This document shows positions 42,633 through 51,669 of a stretch of 64,000 nt of DNA, piece after piece; within the stretch, counting starts at the first letter, position 1, and every line of letters begins with the position of its first letter. The notes beneath the pieces are model-generated. The model ran no database searches, had not been told where the DNA came from, and saw only the letters and a list, made by a program, of their open reading frames with translations. The position numbers were made by a program, and so were the translations under genes. This stretch comes from Bifidobacterium sp. ESL0690 (lineage in GTDB: Bacteria > Actinomycetota > Actinomycetes > Actinomycetales > Bifidobacteriaceae): assembly GCF_029392315.1 (NCBI RefSeq), contig NZ_CP113939.1:2356001-2420000 (forward strand). The letters run 5' to 3'.

Positions 42633-43915
42633 TTACGTCCTCCCACCCTGTCTGGAGCATTGGTCTTATGCGAGCGCTTGTTTGCGTAACGTACGCCGAA
42701 GTAAAGCGCCGCCGCTACAGCTACCAGCACCAGGCCGATCAACAAGCGCATCAATATGCCCGCGGCTCCTGAGGCCGGTAGCTGCCCGACGGACTGCACG
42801 TTGGAAACCGTAAATTCATTCGTGCTTCCGTTCTGCTTCACGAGGCCGTACATGTCGCCGGACTGTGAATAAGAGACGCCGGTCAACATATTGCTGGCGT
42901 CAAAATCATGGGTAATCGTCACATTGAAGGAGAAGCCGGAAGGCACCAGATAGCCTTCCGGAGCCTTGGACTCCTTGACGACATAAATACCGTCGGCAAG
43001 CCCCTCAATCTTGATTTTGCCAGACTGCGGCACCACCAGCGTATCGACGGTGGCCCCGGTTTCCAACGATTCAGGCAAGATATAGTCGGCACTGGCCGTG
43101 CCCTCGCCGCCGGAACGCACGAACTTCAGCGGATTCGTCTCGCCCTTGCGGCGAATCTGAAACTCGGCAGTAGGCAAGGCTTCGCCGCTGGTTCTCGAAA
43201 TCTTATCGATGGCGAAGCCGCCGGTATAAAGCTTGACGACAGGCCCTGGCAACACTGTGTTCTTGCACGTGTTTCCCGGGTCATCGTTGTATTCGGTTTT
43301 GGCCGAACTTGTGGTGGCTGTGCTGTCGTTTCCTGTGTATGCTTTCGCATTGACGTAGGCAGTGTATGAAATCTTGATCGGTTCATTGCCCAATGAAAAA
43401 TCGTGGTTTCCTATTTTGCCGTTGATATAGGAGGAAAAATCGAAACTCAGCGTGGTGGCCGCGGATGAACTCGACGCGACCGAAAGCTGGTAGCCGGTGC
43501 TGTCGCCAGCCGGGACTTCGTGCAGCTCTTCGCCACCGATAGTGACCGTTACATGCGCTCTGGCTGAGTCGTAAGTCAAGCCCCTGGAGAGCACGTTGTC
43601 CACTTTGAGCATGAACGAGGTGGCGAAAGTATAAACCGGCACTTTGCTGCCGATGGTGAAAACAGCGGGATCGCCCACGTTGTAGGTATTCGCGTTGTTA
43701 AGTACTGTTTCTGTGGTTTTGATGCCGGTGGTATCCGCCGCGGGAACAACACGGCCCATCGCAATGGCACCGGTATCGGCAGAGATGAATGGAGTGGCTT
43801 CGGCGTTGGCGGAAATCGGCCCCTTAAGCGCAGACGCAGTGCCCGCACCCATGGCCATCATGGCCGCACACGCAGCCAACATAGTCAACGCCTTAGCCAA
43901 TCCATTCATTCTCAT
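42629..43915 (-). CDS. Minor fimbrial subunit with LPASG signal
   Basis: 428 residues. Signal peptide (LTMLAACAAMMAMGAGTASA). A D2 isopeptide domain covers about 65-215 (NTYNVGDPAVFTIGSKVPVY ... DNVLSRGLTYDSA). A SpaA/Cna-B domain covers about 235-350 with the Glu motif GIYVVKESKAPEGYLVPSGF. The C-terminus is VGQLPASGAAGILMRLLIGL and a basic tail, a canonical-like class C sortase substrate. KLYTGGFAIDK probably holds the pilin-motif region that supplies the cross-linking Lys. Its stop overlaps the next pilin gene start by ATGA, implying translational coupling. A hairpin lies between it and the upstream major pilin gene, which would lower its level relative to the major subunit. Confidence 0.9.
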   Translation of the reverse strand: MRMNGLAKALTMLAACAAMMAMGAGTASALKGPISANAEATPFISADTGAIAMGRVVPAADTTGIKTTETVLNNANTYNVGDPAVFTIGSKVPVYTFATSFMLKVDNVLSRGLTYDSARAHVTVTIGGEELHEVPAGDSTGYQLSVASSSSAATTLSFDFSSYINGKIGNHDFSLGNEPIKISYTAYVNAKAYTGNDSTATTSSAKTEYNDDPGNTCKNTVLPGPVVKLYTGGFAIDKISRTSGEALPTAEFQIRRKGETNPLKFVRSGGEGTASADYILPESLETGATVDTLVVPQSGKIKIEGLADGIYVVKESKAPEGYLVPSGFSFNVTITHDFDASNMLTGVSYSQSGDMYGLVKQNGSTNEFTVSNVQSVGQLPASGAAGILMRLLIGLVLVAVAAALYFGVRYANKRSHKTNAPDRVGGRK

Positions 43916-43960
43916 TTTTTGTTCTTTCTTGTTTTTAACTATTGCTCAGAATTACCGCTC

Positions 43961-44002
43961 GTGGGTTGCCTCGCAAACCAACCGGCTTTCGGGGCAACCC
44001 AC
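43961..44002 (-). terminator. Intercistronic hairpin between major and minor pilin genes
   Basis: GTGGGTTGCC (43961-43970) pairs perfectly with GGCAACCCAC (43993-44002). It lies just after the major pilin stop. Without a T tract it is better read as a partial terminator or RNA-stability element that favours the major subunit. Confidence 0.65.
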
Positions 44003-44017
44003 AAAGTGACTCATCAT

Positions 44018-45757
44018 TTAGTGACGGCGAACAGCCCTGCGGGAGCGCTGCGTATGGCGCATGATCGCATAGAGCCCCACAGCGATGCCGACGAGCAGCA
44101 GGCCCGCGACAACCCGCATCAGGATGCCGGCGGCACCAGAAGCAGGAAGCTGCGAGAGCGACTGCACGTTGTAGACGTTGAACACGAACTTGTTGGTCCC
44201 GTCTTGTGCCGCCAAATCATACTTGGCAGGCGTTGTCTTGCCCTTGTTCAGCGTATACGTCACAGCGGCGCTCAGCTGGCCCTTGCCACCCGCCTCATCG
44301 ATGGCAGTCGCATCATGCTCGATGGTCACCGTGAAGGTGAAATCGTCGATGAGCTTATAGCCTTCAGGAGCCTTGGTCTCCTTGACCGTGTAAGTGCCGT
44401 CAGCCAAGCCGTTGACCTTGAACGGAGCCGTCAACGTAGCGCTGCCGCTGTGGTCACGGGCTTCAGGACGACGATACTGGTTCACACCATCGGCCGTTGC
44501 AGGATCGCTGGCAACGAATTTCACAGGGTCACCGCTGACGCCGTCACCCTTATAGATGTTGAACTCGGCACCGGTAAGAGCGGTTTCCTTGTTCGTCTCA
44601 GAGAACTTCTTCACCGTGAAGCTGCCGGTATATACATACACCTTGTCAGCTGGAACGGTAACGACATGGTCGCTTGCGTTATTGGTGTATACCGTCTTGG
44701 CATCGTTGACAATGCCGGTGGCATCATTTCCGCTGTTCCCACCGTTCGAGGTCAGCGCATCCTTGTTGACCATCGCATAGAAATCAATGGTGATGTTCTT
44801 GCCGGCAAGACTGAAGTCGTTGACATCGATCTTCTTCTTGATATAGTCGCCGAGACTGAAGGTCAATGTGGCACCCGGCACAGCCGTGGAAGCGCCAGCA
44901 GGGCTACCGTCAGCGTTTGCAATGGAAAGCGTATAGTCCGTATCGTTAAGAGTGGAGCCGTTGACCTTGATGACCGGATCGATCGAATAGTTGGGATCGA
45001 ACGTCAGACCCTTGGAAAGGGTATCGACAACATCCAGCTGCATGCTCTTGAGATTCGTATACACCGGAACCACGCTGGTGATGGTGTAATGAACGTACTC
45101 GCCGACATCGAAAGTCGGCTTGTTGCGCTTCTTCTCGGTGGTGACTTGCGTGATCTTCGCCTCAATCGTCGAAGAGCCCACGCTGGTAGCCGTCTTGCCG
45201 ACCGTGCTGACCAGGATCGGAATGGAAACCGCGGCGCTGCCGCTGGTCACATCCTCAATCACATAAATACCATTGGGAATATTGAAGTGTGCCTTGCTGG
45301 TACCCGCATCAAACGTAGCGGATGCATCGCCAGCCGTCATAGCCGTCTTGATGTCGTTCTGCTTGACCAGCTCGTTGACAAAATCACGACGCAAGCCCGC
45401 GTAAGGCGAAGCCTTCTCACCGCCGTCGCCGCCCCACTTCGCAACCAAAGTGGCCATGGCATCCTGCTTGGCGCTGATTGTGGTGCCCGAAGCGCCCGCA
45501 GCAGCCACAATGGCAGCTTTCCTAGTGGCTACGGTCGAGATGCCGACCGAACCGGCTTCCTGATTGATGTAATCGGCAAGCTTGACGGCATGGAACACGT
45601 GATTGGCCAATACTGTTGAATCACCTGTGATGTCCAAGTCGACATTGGGCTGAGCCTCAACTGCCGAGGCGCTGGTGACGCCTACGCCCATCATGGCCAC
45701 ACCGGCCACGCAAGCGGCCAGCGAAGCCAAGAGCTTCGTTACTCTTCCTTGTTTCAT
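44018..45757 (-). CDS. Major fimbrial subunit (FimA-like) with LPASG signal
   Basis: 579 residues; AAGGAAT precedes the ATG. Signal peptide (LLASLAACVAGVAMMGVGVT). An N-terminal domain (about 35-185) ends with the beta-rich NGIYVIEDVTSGSAAVSIPI. A D2 isopeptide domain follows (about 195-390; FDVGEYVHYTITSVVPVYTN, DTLSKGLTFDP). The SpaA/Cna-B domain (about 395-530) includes KVYVYTGSFTVKKFSETN, ALTGAEFNIYK and YTVKETKAPEGYKLIDDF. The C-terminus is LSQLPASGAAGILMRVVAGL with a basic tail. The three-domain layout is that of bifidobacterial FimA shaft pilins. Isopeptide bonds within domains and between subunits are expected from the family. It is the second gene of the leftward operon, after the BspA-like gene. 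Confidence 0.93.
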   Translation of the reverse strand: MKQGRVTKLLASLAACVAGVAMMGVGVTSASAVEAQPNVDLDITGDSTVLANHVFHAVKLADYINQEAGSVGISTVATRKAAIVAAAGASGTTISAKQDAMATLVAKWGGDGGEKASPYAGLRRDFVNELVKQNDIKTAMTAGDASATFDAGTSKAHFNIPNGIYVIEDVTSGSAAVSIPILVSTVGKTATSVGSSTIEAKITQVTTEKKRNKPTFDVGEYVHYTITSVVPVYTNLKSMQLDVVDTLSKGLTFDPNYSIDPVIKVNGSTLNDTDYTLSIANADGSPAGASTAVPGATLTFSLGDYIKKKIDVNDFSLAGKNITIDFYAMVNKDALTSNGGNSGNDATGIVNDAKTVYTNNASDHVVTVPADKVYVYTGSFTVKKFSETNKETALTGAEFNIYKGDGVSGDPVKFVASDPATADGVNQYRRPEARDHSGSATLTAPFKVNGLADGTYTVKETKAPEGYKLIDDFTFTVTIEHDATAIDEAGGKGQLSAAVTYTLNKGKTTPAKYDLAAQDGTNKFVFNVYNVQSLSQLPASGAAGILMRVVAGLLLVGIAVGLYAIMRHTQRSRRAVRRH

Positions 45758-45908
45758 TGTTATTCCTTATCTTCTTAAATCCTCTAAATTCCTTTACGCC
45801 GCAAACGACGAAGTTGCGTTTTGATACCGCACGACTAACCAGGACCGCGGATGGACGGGCGTACCGCACCGTCGTCGATCATGACGGATGAATGCGAATT
45901 CCCGTTCA

Positions 45909-48900
45909 TCACCTGCCTCTCTTCCTGTGCTGCGATGCTGCCATTGCATGAGAAGCGGACCGCTGACGCAACGCGATAGCTCCCAGGGCAGCTGCCGTCA
46001 CGCACAACACAACCAGCCACCACCAAGAGGGAAGGACTGACGTCTTGGCCGAAGCGGGATTCGCGGACTTCTTGGGAGTTCCGCCACTGTCGTTATCACA
46101 ATAGGGCAACGTTGAAGCCGGGGTGACGTAGCTGATGCCACTGGCGCTGTTGCGGACCTCACCCGTAGAACGCTCGACGCATCTCGGCACCGTCGGAGTG
46201 TTCTGAGGTGCATCGGTTGTGGAATCACGGTTCTGCTGGCCGTTGTTGGCATTGTTGCTCGCGCCAGGCGCACGGGTGGCAGAGTTTGCAGTACCGGTTA
46301 CCGGTGTAGGCGCGGCTCCCAGCTGCGGAGCACCCGGCAAAGTGGCCGGTTGCACGATAACGGTAATACCTTGGCCGTCGGAACCTTCTTCGTCTGTGCC
46401 TTCTTCGCCGTTGCCAGAGATGTTGCCGTTGCCTTCGGCGGTCCCGGCCCCGTTCTTCGTCCACTGCGCGTACATGGTGTTGATTCCGGGTTGCATATTG
46501 AGTTCAACGCCCGGACGCCACGCGCTGCTGGACGACGGCACACGGCTCCAACCCTGGAACGTATAGCCTTCAAGCGTATATCCGCTTTCGGCGAGCGCAC
46601 GCTTGTAGGCGCTGCTGGCTGCGGCGTTTGCGGTGAACGTATCGTCCGGCATGGAGCCGTTTGCCTTGAACCCGTCAGGCTCGTTCGGCAGGTAACGCAC
46701 CGTATACCGCTGGTTATCCACAGGCTCCGAACCGGATCCGGACGCCCCGCCAGTGGATTGCCACTGGGCGTACAACGTGATTACATCGCCGCGATTGAGC
46801 TTAAGCTGGTCGCCGGCCTTATAGGCCTTGCCCGGCTTGCCGTTCAGGTCGTTGCCGCCGTTCCATACGGTGTTCCAACCGGTGAAACGATAGCCATTGG
46901 CGGCAAGTGCGGACTCGGGAACCGTTTGCTCGGCTCTCGAGACATCGGCACCCGTCACCGCGATCGCGCTCGGCAGGCTTCCGCCGGAAAGCTGCAAACC
47001 GCTTTCGGGAAGGTTGGCGTCGAAATTGACCGTGGCAGTCTGTTGCCAGAGGTAGGTCTGAATATCTTGGCCCACAGAGCCGGAACCAGGGCAACGCGCG
47101 GCAAGCTGTTCGTTGGCGCCAGCGCTGTCATCGCTGGTCCACTTGTCGTCATTGCGGGCCCAGCGGCCGGTATAACCCTTGTTTTTCAAGGGCTCACTGC
47201 TGAAGAACTCAGGGGTGAGCTTCGTCTTGCCGCCGACGGTAAGTTCGTTAAGATATTCGGGCAATACCCGGCAGGTTCCTGCGTCGGCCTTCACCGTGCC
47301 CTCGGCGCAGGCGCGGGCATTCGTGCCGGCCCGAACGTTGGTGGTGTCCCAGTTGGAAAGGTCAAGCGAAGTGATGCCGGTGCCTTGGAACATATAGGTC
47401 ATGCTGGTGACTTTGGAAGTGTCCCAGCCGGAAAGATCCAAAGACGTAAGGTTGCTGTCGCCGCCGAACATATCCCACATCGCGGTGACTTTGGGCGTCT
47501 TCCAAACGGACACATCCTTGAGATCGGTGCGCGCGCGGTTGCGCTGGAACATGCCCGCCATCGAAGTGACCTGGTCAGTCTTCCAGTTCTTCATGCCGCT
47601 CACGCCGGAAAGCGATTCGTCATAGCGGAACATGCCTTCCATGTTCTGCACCTTGGCGGTCTTCCAGTTCGAAAGATCACCCAGACGGGCGAGAACCCCG
47701 TCAAGGTAAAACATGTATGACATATCGGTGACACGGCCGGTGCTCCAATCGCGATTGGCCTTGTCAACGCCTTTGATATCGGAAAGCTTGGTGCAGCCGG
47801 CGAACATGGCTTGCATGGAATTGGCCGAAAGCGTCTTCCAATTCGAAAGATTCAAAACGGGCAGTCGGTTCAGGCCCATGAACATCTGATTGAACGTGCG
47901 GACCCTGCGCACGTCCCAACCGGAAATCGCGGAAAGATCCGAGGGACCCGCCTGCTTCGACGCATCAGGCGTGCCCGGAAGCGGCAAATCGGGAACCTGC
48001 TTGACCATCGAGAACATGCCTTGCATGAACTCGACCCCGCTCGTGTTCCAGCCCGCCAGGCCATCGATGGCCCTCAGGCTCGCGTCGAGGGCGAAGAGGT
48101 TCGACATATCCCGTACCCGCGAAGTGTTCCAATTCGAAAGGTTCAGGCTTGAAAGCGAGGAAGCGCCGTAGAACATGCCGGACATATTGATGACGTTGCT
48201 GGCTTTCCATGCGGAAAGATCGAGGCTGGTCAGCGATGCGGCTCCCGAGAACATCTGGCACAGCGACACGGTCGGGGCGGAGGCGCCCAGATGCGCCCAC
48301 GCCTGCAGACCGGGGATGGAGGTCAAAGCCGCGTCATTCAAAAACATACCGGACATATCGGTGACGGATGAGACGTTCCAGCCCGACACGTTGACGGCGC
48401 GCAAAGCGGTGTCGCCGCGGAACATGCTCGACATATCGGTGACGGCGGAGGTATCCCAACCGGAAAGGTCGACATCGGTCAGGGCGGTGTCGCCCATGAA
48501 CATCATGGCCATTTTCTTGGGACGAGCCGTGGCCTTCCAAACCGAAAGGTCAAGATTTTGCAGCTGCGGGGAGTTGGCGAACATCTGAGAAAAATCGCCA
48601 TCCGTGCCACTCGCGTCGAAATTGCCCGGGTTGTCTACACGAACCTGTCGGAGCGAAGGCATCGAGGAGAAGAGGCCCGCTACGTTGCCGCTGAAGCGGA
48701 AGACACCCGTATTGTTTGCAAAGTTGATAACAGTAACTTGATCATGAAGAGGATTGCCTCTCGACCAAGGTGCGCTCTTGGCACCGTCGATCGAACCCGG
48801 CTGAATGGTGACTATGCAATCAGCGCCGTCCCATGCGGACGTCCAGTAGGCCTGATCTTGCGAACCTTGCCAATGATCGGAATCGCCGCAGCTCGGACCC

Positions 48901-49262
48901 AGGCCTTGTGCCGATACCGAAGAACGCGAGGAAGGCGACGCTTCGGGAGAAGCTCCGGCACTCCCGGTTCCGGAGGAAGGAGCGGTGCTTCCGGCCGAAC
49001 CTTGCCCATTTATGGGTGAGGACTTACCGATTTCGGATTGCTGCGGGGTGGGGCTTACCGGACTTTTCTGTTCGCCAAGCTTCGGGTTTTGCTGGGATTG
49101 TGCGACAGCGCCATTATCCTGCAGCAACGAAGTTTGCGCCGGCGCACTTTCAGGCACAGGGTTTCCGTCGAATATATCCCCGTTGGCCGATACGACTATT
49201 GGGCAAGCCAAAAGCGCGAGCGCGACCACCGCACCGACGAGCGTTCTTTGCTGCTTCCCCAT
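45909..49262 (-). CDS. BspA-like (DUF285) LRR surface protein heading the pilus operon
   Basis: 1117 residues. Signal peptide (LVGAVVALALLACPIVVSAN), a Ser/Gln/Pro/Gly linker to about 130, then a domain opening GPSCGDSDHWQGSQDQAYWT. About 18 DUF285 repeats (about 245-690; VDLSGWDTSAVTDMSSMFRG) follow. Two B-repeat-like units end TLYAQW and TMYAQW (about 770-940). A Pro/Thr/Asn linker leads to the end unit: VPRCVERST, LPYCDNDS about 30 residues on, helix WWWLVVLCVTAAALGAIAL and a His/Arg-rich tail. No LPXTG. About 150 bases separate it from the major pilin in the same orientation, so it is probably co-transcribed and first in the operon. The start has AAGGATG 13 bases upstream, rather far. Confidence 0.88.
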   Translation of the reverse strand: MGKQQRTLVGAVVALALLACPIVVSANGDIFDGNPVPESAPAQTSLLQDNGAVAQSQQNPKLGEQKSPVSPTPQQSEIGKSSPINGQGSAGSTAPSSGTGSAGASPEASPSSRSSVSAQGLGPSCGDSDHWQGSQDQAYWTSAWDGADCIVTIQPGSIDGAKSAPWSRGNPLHDQVTVINFANNTGVFRFSGNVAGLFSSMPSLRQVRVDNPGNFDASGTDGDFSQMFANSPQLQNLDLSVWKATARPKKMAMMFMGDTALTDVDLSGWDTSAVTDMSSMFRGDTALRAVNVSGWNVSSVTDMSGMFLNDAALTSIPGLQAWAHLGASAPTVSLCQMFSGAASLTSLDLSAWKASNVINMSGMFYGASSLSSLNLSNWNTSRVRDMSNLFALDASLRAIDGLAGWNTSGVEFMQGMFSMVKQVPDLPLPGTPDASKQAGPSDLSAISGWDVRRVRTFNQMFMGLNRLPVLNLSNWKTLSANSMQAMFAGCTKLSDIKGVDKANRDWSTGRVTDMSYMFYLDGVLARLGDLSNWKTAKVQNMEGMFRYDESLSGVSGMKNWKTDQVTSMAGMFQRNRARTDLKDVSVWKTPKVTAMWDMFGGDSNLTSLDLSGWDTSKVTSMTYMFQGTGITSLDLSNWDTTNVRAGTNARACAEGTVKADAGTCRVLPEYLNELTVGGKTKLTPEFFSSEPLKNKGYTGRWARNDDKWTSDDSAGANEQLAARCPGSGSVGQDIQTYLWQQTATVNFDANLPESGLQLSGGSLPSAIAVTGADVSRAEQTVPESALAANGYRFTGWNTVWNGGNDLNGKPGKAYKAGDQLKLNRGDVITLYAQWQSTGGASGSGSEPVDNQRYTVRYLPNEPDGFKANGSMPDDTFTANAAASSAYKRALAESGYTLEGYTFQGWSRVPSSSSAWRPGVELNMQPGINTMYAQWTKNGAGTAEGNGNISGNGEEGTDEEGSDGQGITVIVQPATLPGAPQLGAAPTPVTGTANSATRAPGASNNANNGQQNRDSTTDAPQNTPTVPRCVERSTGEVRNSASGISYVTPASTLPYCDNDSGGTPKKSANPASAKTSVLPSWWWLVVLCVTAAALGAIALRQRSASHAMAASQHRKRGR

Positions 49263-49952
49263 TCGCCTGCGTCATCCTTTCCAGCATCGACTTCATTTCT
49301 TTGTAGCGCGAAGCGGTTTGTTTTTGTAATACAAAATACAATGTCAGCTTACGCACCCATTGGACAGCATTACACATATTTATCTAATTAACTCGCCATA
49401 AACGGCAAGCGGTAGTAAATAATGGGCAAACGGTACATATTCGACTATGAAAATTTGATTTTTGTTGATTTTGTACGACGGCAAACGTGAGAAATTTCGG
49501 TAATTTTTGACATTCCCAAAACGAAATACAAAAATCACAAAAGAGTTTTACAGACTCACAGCAAAGCGTCAACAACGCCACATACGTTGGCCGTAAAATG
49601 AAATCTTTAGCTATCAAAATGGCAGCAAAGCCCGGTATTTCAACTAAAACGGCCTTTTCAACCTATTTCTTGGCACGCCCAACAAAAGATTACTGGCCTT
49701 GCGTCTCATTCATCGTGACAATTGCAACCGACCACCAAAAAATAAATGTATAACATTTGACATAAAATTCCGATTTTGTTGACTTTATTTTACATAATAC
49801 TAATTTTATCTATTTTGTATCAATTCATATAGTCCTCAGCCGGAAACAAAGATAGCAAACGCGGTTACAAGGTCATAGAACCTAAAACCGCACACAAGGA
49901 AAAGCGCGAAAGCCGAATTCCAAGGAACCCGGGAACTGCCGACGAACGCAGA
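49263..49952. other. AT-rich intergenic region upstream of the pilus operon
   Basis: About 690 bases with no supported gene. 49430-49560 and 49735-49840 are strongly AT-rich (TTGATTTTTGTTGATTTTG and TTTTGTTGACTTTATTTTA), suitable for promoters of the operon and possibly for binding of AT-preferring proteins. The similar GTTGATTTTG and TTTGTTGACTTT blocks about 300 bases apart may be related. Confidence 0.5.
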
Positions 49953-49985
49953 AGCGGGGACGGCCGATAACCGGTCATCCCCGCT
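49953..49985 (-). terminator. Hairpin after the second GH32 gene
   Basis: AGCGGGGA pairs with TCCCCGCT around an inner GGCC/CCGG-containing loop, about 85 bases after the stop at 50071. The T tract is missing, so strength is uncertain. Confidence 0.6.
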
Positions 49986-50070
49986 CCCCTATCAAAGGTT
50001 GCGATTTCCTCCAATCGAAACTTCCGGCGTCGCGTCATGCGACATCCCGGAGCTTCAGGCGCACAACCTA

Positions 50071-51546
50071 TCAGCGCATCGCGTTCAGCGCATACACACG
50101 AACCTTGCCGTTGAGGCCCGACGCCGGGGCAACGGCCTTGATCGTGGCCGCAGTCGCCGGATACATGCGGCTCGTGAACGTCGCCAATCCGTCATTGACG
50201 AAGACCTCCATGGAGGACCGGTCAATGTAGATATGCAGGTCGAGCTTCTCCAGCTTGCCGCAATCGTAGGCGCGAACGCCGTCTTCGCCGCCACGGTCCA
50301 GGGTGAGGCGGCCTAAAGCCGCGTCATAGGTGAACGAGACGTCGTGGTCGGTGCCGATGTCCAAGGAGACACCGATCTTGCTGTTCCCGTCAGCGGGAAC
50401 GTCGGCGGAGAAGAGCACCTCGCAGCGGTTTTCCTTCGGAGCCGCAAGCACCTGGTCGTTGCTCAGCGGCGCAGCGACATCCGCGATAACCGGCCCGCGA
50501 AGCGACTCGAGCTCCTTGATCGGCGTCATCCGAACCTGTCCGTCGACTGCGTGAAGCTCGCGCGGCACCGTCATGGCACCGGCCCAACCGTCGGCCTGCT
50601 CAGGCATAGGAGTCTGCCACATGTTCATCCAAGCCATGCAGATTCTTCTGCCGTCCGCGGCCTCGAAGGTCTGCGACGCATAGAAATCGTGGCCGCGATC
50701 GACTTCTTCGAACTCGCCGTGCTGAAGCTTGCCCGAGGCGTAATCGAAATCGCCGACGAGATAACCCGTCTGGAACACGTTGTGGTACTTCAGTCCCTCA
50801 GGCTCCATGCCCACCGGCGAGAACAGCAGGACGTCCTTGCCGTCGAGGCTGAAGAAATCGGGGCATTCCCACATCTCTCCGATCTTGCCCTCGGAATGGG
50901 CGATCACGCTTTCGAACTTCCATTCGCGCAAATCGGCGGAGCTGTAGAGCAGAGCCCTGGCCTCGTTGTCTTTGGTGGAGCTGCCGATGACCACGTACCA
51001 ACGGCCGTCGTGCTTCCAGACCTTCGGGTCCCTGAAATTACGGGAGTTGTCGGACGGGGCTGCGGGAATGACGGGGTTCTGCGCATACTTGCTGAAATGA
51101 ATGCCGTCCTCACTGACCGCGAGATTCTGCGTCTCCGAGAACTCCGTGTTGAAAGGCTTGATGTCGCCGTCATCGAAAATCTGGCCGGTATAGATAAGGC
51201 TCAGCTTGCCGTCGTCGTCCACCGCGCTGCCGGAATAGCAGCCGTCGCGATCGGCCGTCGAACCCGGAGCCATGGCCACGGGCGCGTCCTTCCAATGCAC
51301 CATGTCATCGCTGATGGCGTGGCCCCAGTGCATCGGGCCCCATTCGCTGGAATAGGGATAGAACTGGTAGAAGGCGTGATACTGGCCTTTGAAGTAGACG
51401 AGGCCATTCGGGTCGTTCATCCAACCGACAGGCGGCATCACGTGATAATCAAGACGATAGCGCGGCTTGACACAATCACGGTGGTCACGGATCCACGCAT
51501 CCGCTTTGGCGGTATCGTTCAGCGTTGAATTGCTGTTGTCACTCAT
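50071..51546 (-). CDS. GH32 beta-fructofuranosidase, second locus
   Basis: 491 residues; AAGGAGAATGTGAATT precedes the ATG. GH32 motifs: WMNDPNGLVYFKG (nucleophile Asp), NFRDPKVWKHDG and WECPDFF (acid/base Glu). The C-terminal beta-sandwich ends IDRSSMEVFVNDGLATFTSR. No signal peptide, so it is cytoplasmic. It differs substantially from the GH32 at 13341 (different N-terminus, PYSSEWGPMHWGHA versus PYGTQWGPMHWGHV), so the two are not a recent duplicate. It would hydrolyse sucrose, sucrose-6-phosphate or short fructans imported by the neighbour. The sugar transporter gene lies 123 bases upstream in the same direction, so the two probably form an operon controlled from 52.5-52.8 kb. Confidence 0.93.
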   Translation of the reverse strand: MSDNSNSTLNDTAKADAWIRDHRDCVKPRYRLDYHVMPPVGWMNDPNGLVYFKGQYHAFYQFYPYSSEWGPMHWGHAISDDMVHWKDAPVAMAPGSTADRDGCYSGSAVDDDGKLSLIYTGQIFDDGDIKPFNTEFSETQNLAVSEDGIHFSKYAQNPVIPAAPSDNSRNFRDPKVWKHDGRWYVVIGSSTKDNEARALLYSSADLREWKFESVIAHSEGKIGEMWECPDFFSLDGKDVLLFSPVGMEPEGLKYHNVFQTGYLVGDFDYASGKLQHGEFEEVDRGHDFYASQTFEAADGRRICMAWMNMWQTPMPEQADGWAGAMTVPRELHAVDGQVRMTPIKELESLRGPVIADVAAPLSNDQVLAAPKENRCEVLFSADVPADGNSKIGVSLDIGTDHDVSFTYDAALGRLTLDRGGEDGVRAYDCGKLEKLDLHIYIDRSSMEVFVNDGLATFTSRMYPATAATIKAVAPASGLNGKVRVYALNAMR

Positions 51547-51669
51547 AATTCACATTCTCCTTATTTATTGTCATAACGGACTTTGTCATAACGAATATTT
51601 CGATGGGCCTGGCATATTCGCGGTCTTGCCATATACCCGGCCCATTAGCCCAAGACGGATCCGGCGAAA

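Noticed and set aside
45758..45908. Terminator between the BspA-like gene and the major pilin gene
   Set aside because: Only short GTGCGGTA direct repeats are present; no stable hairpin with a T tract was found.
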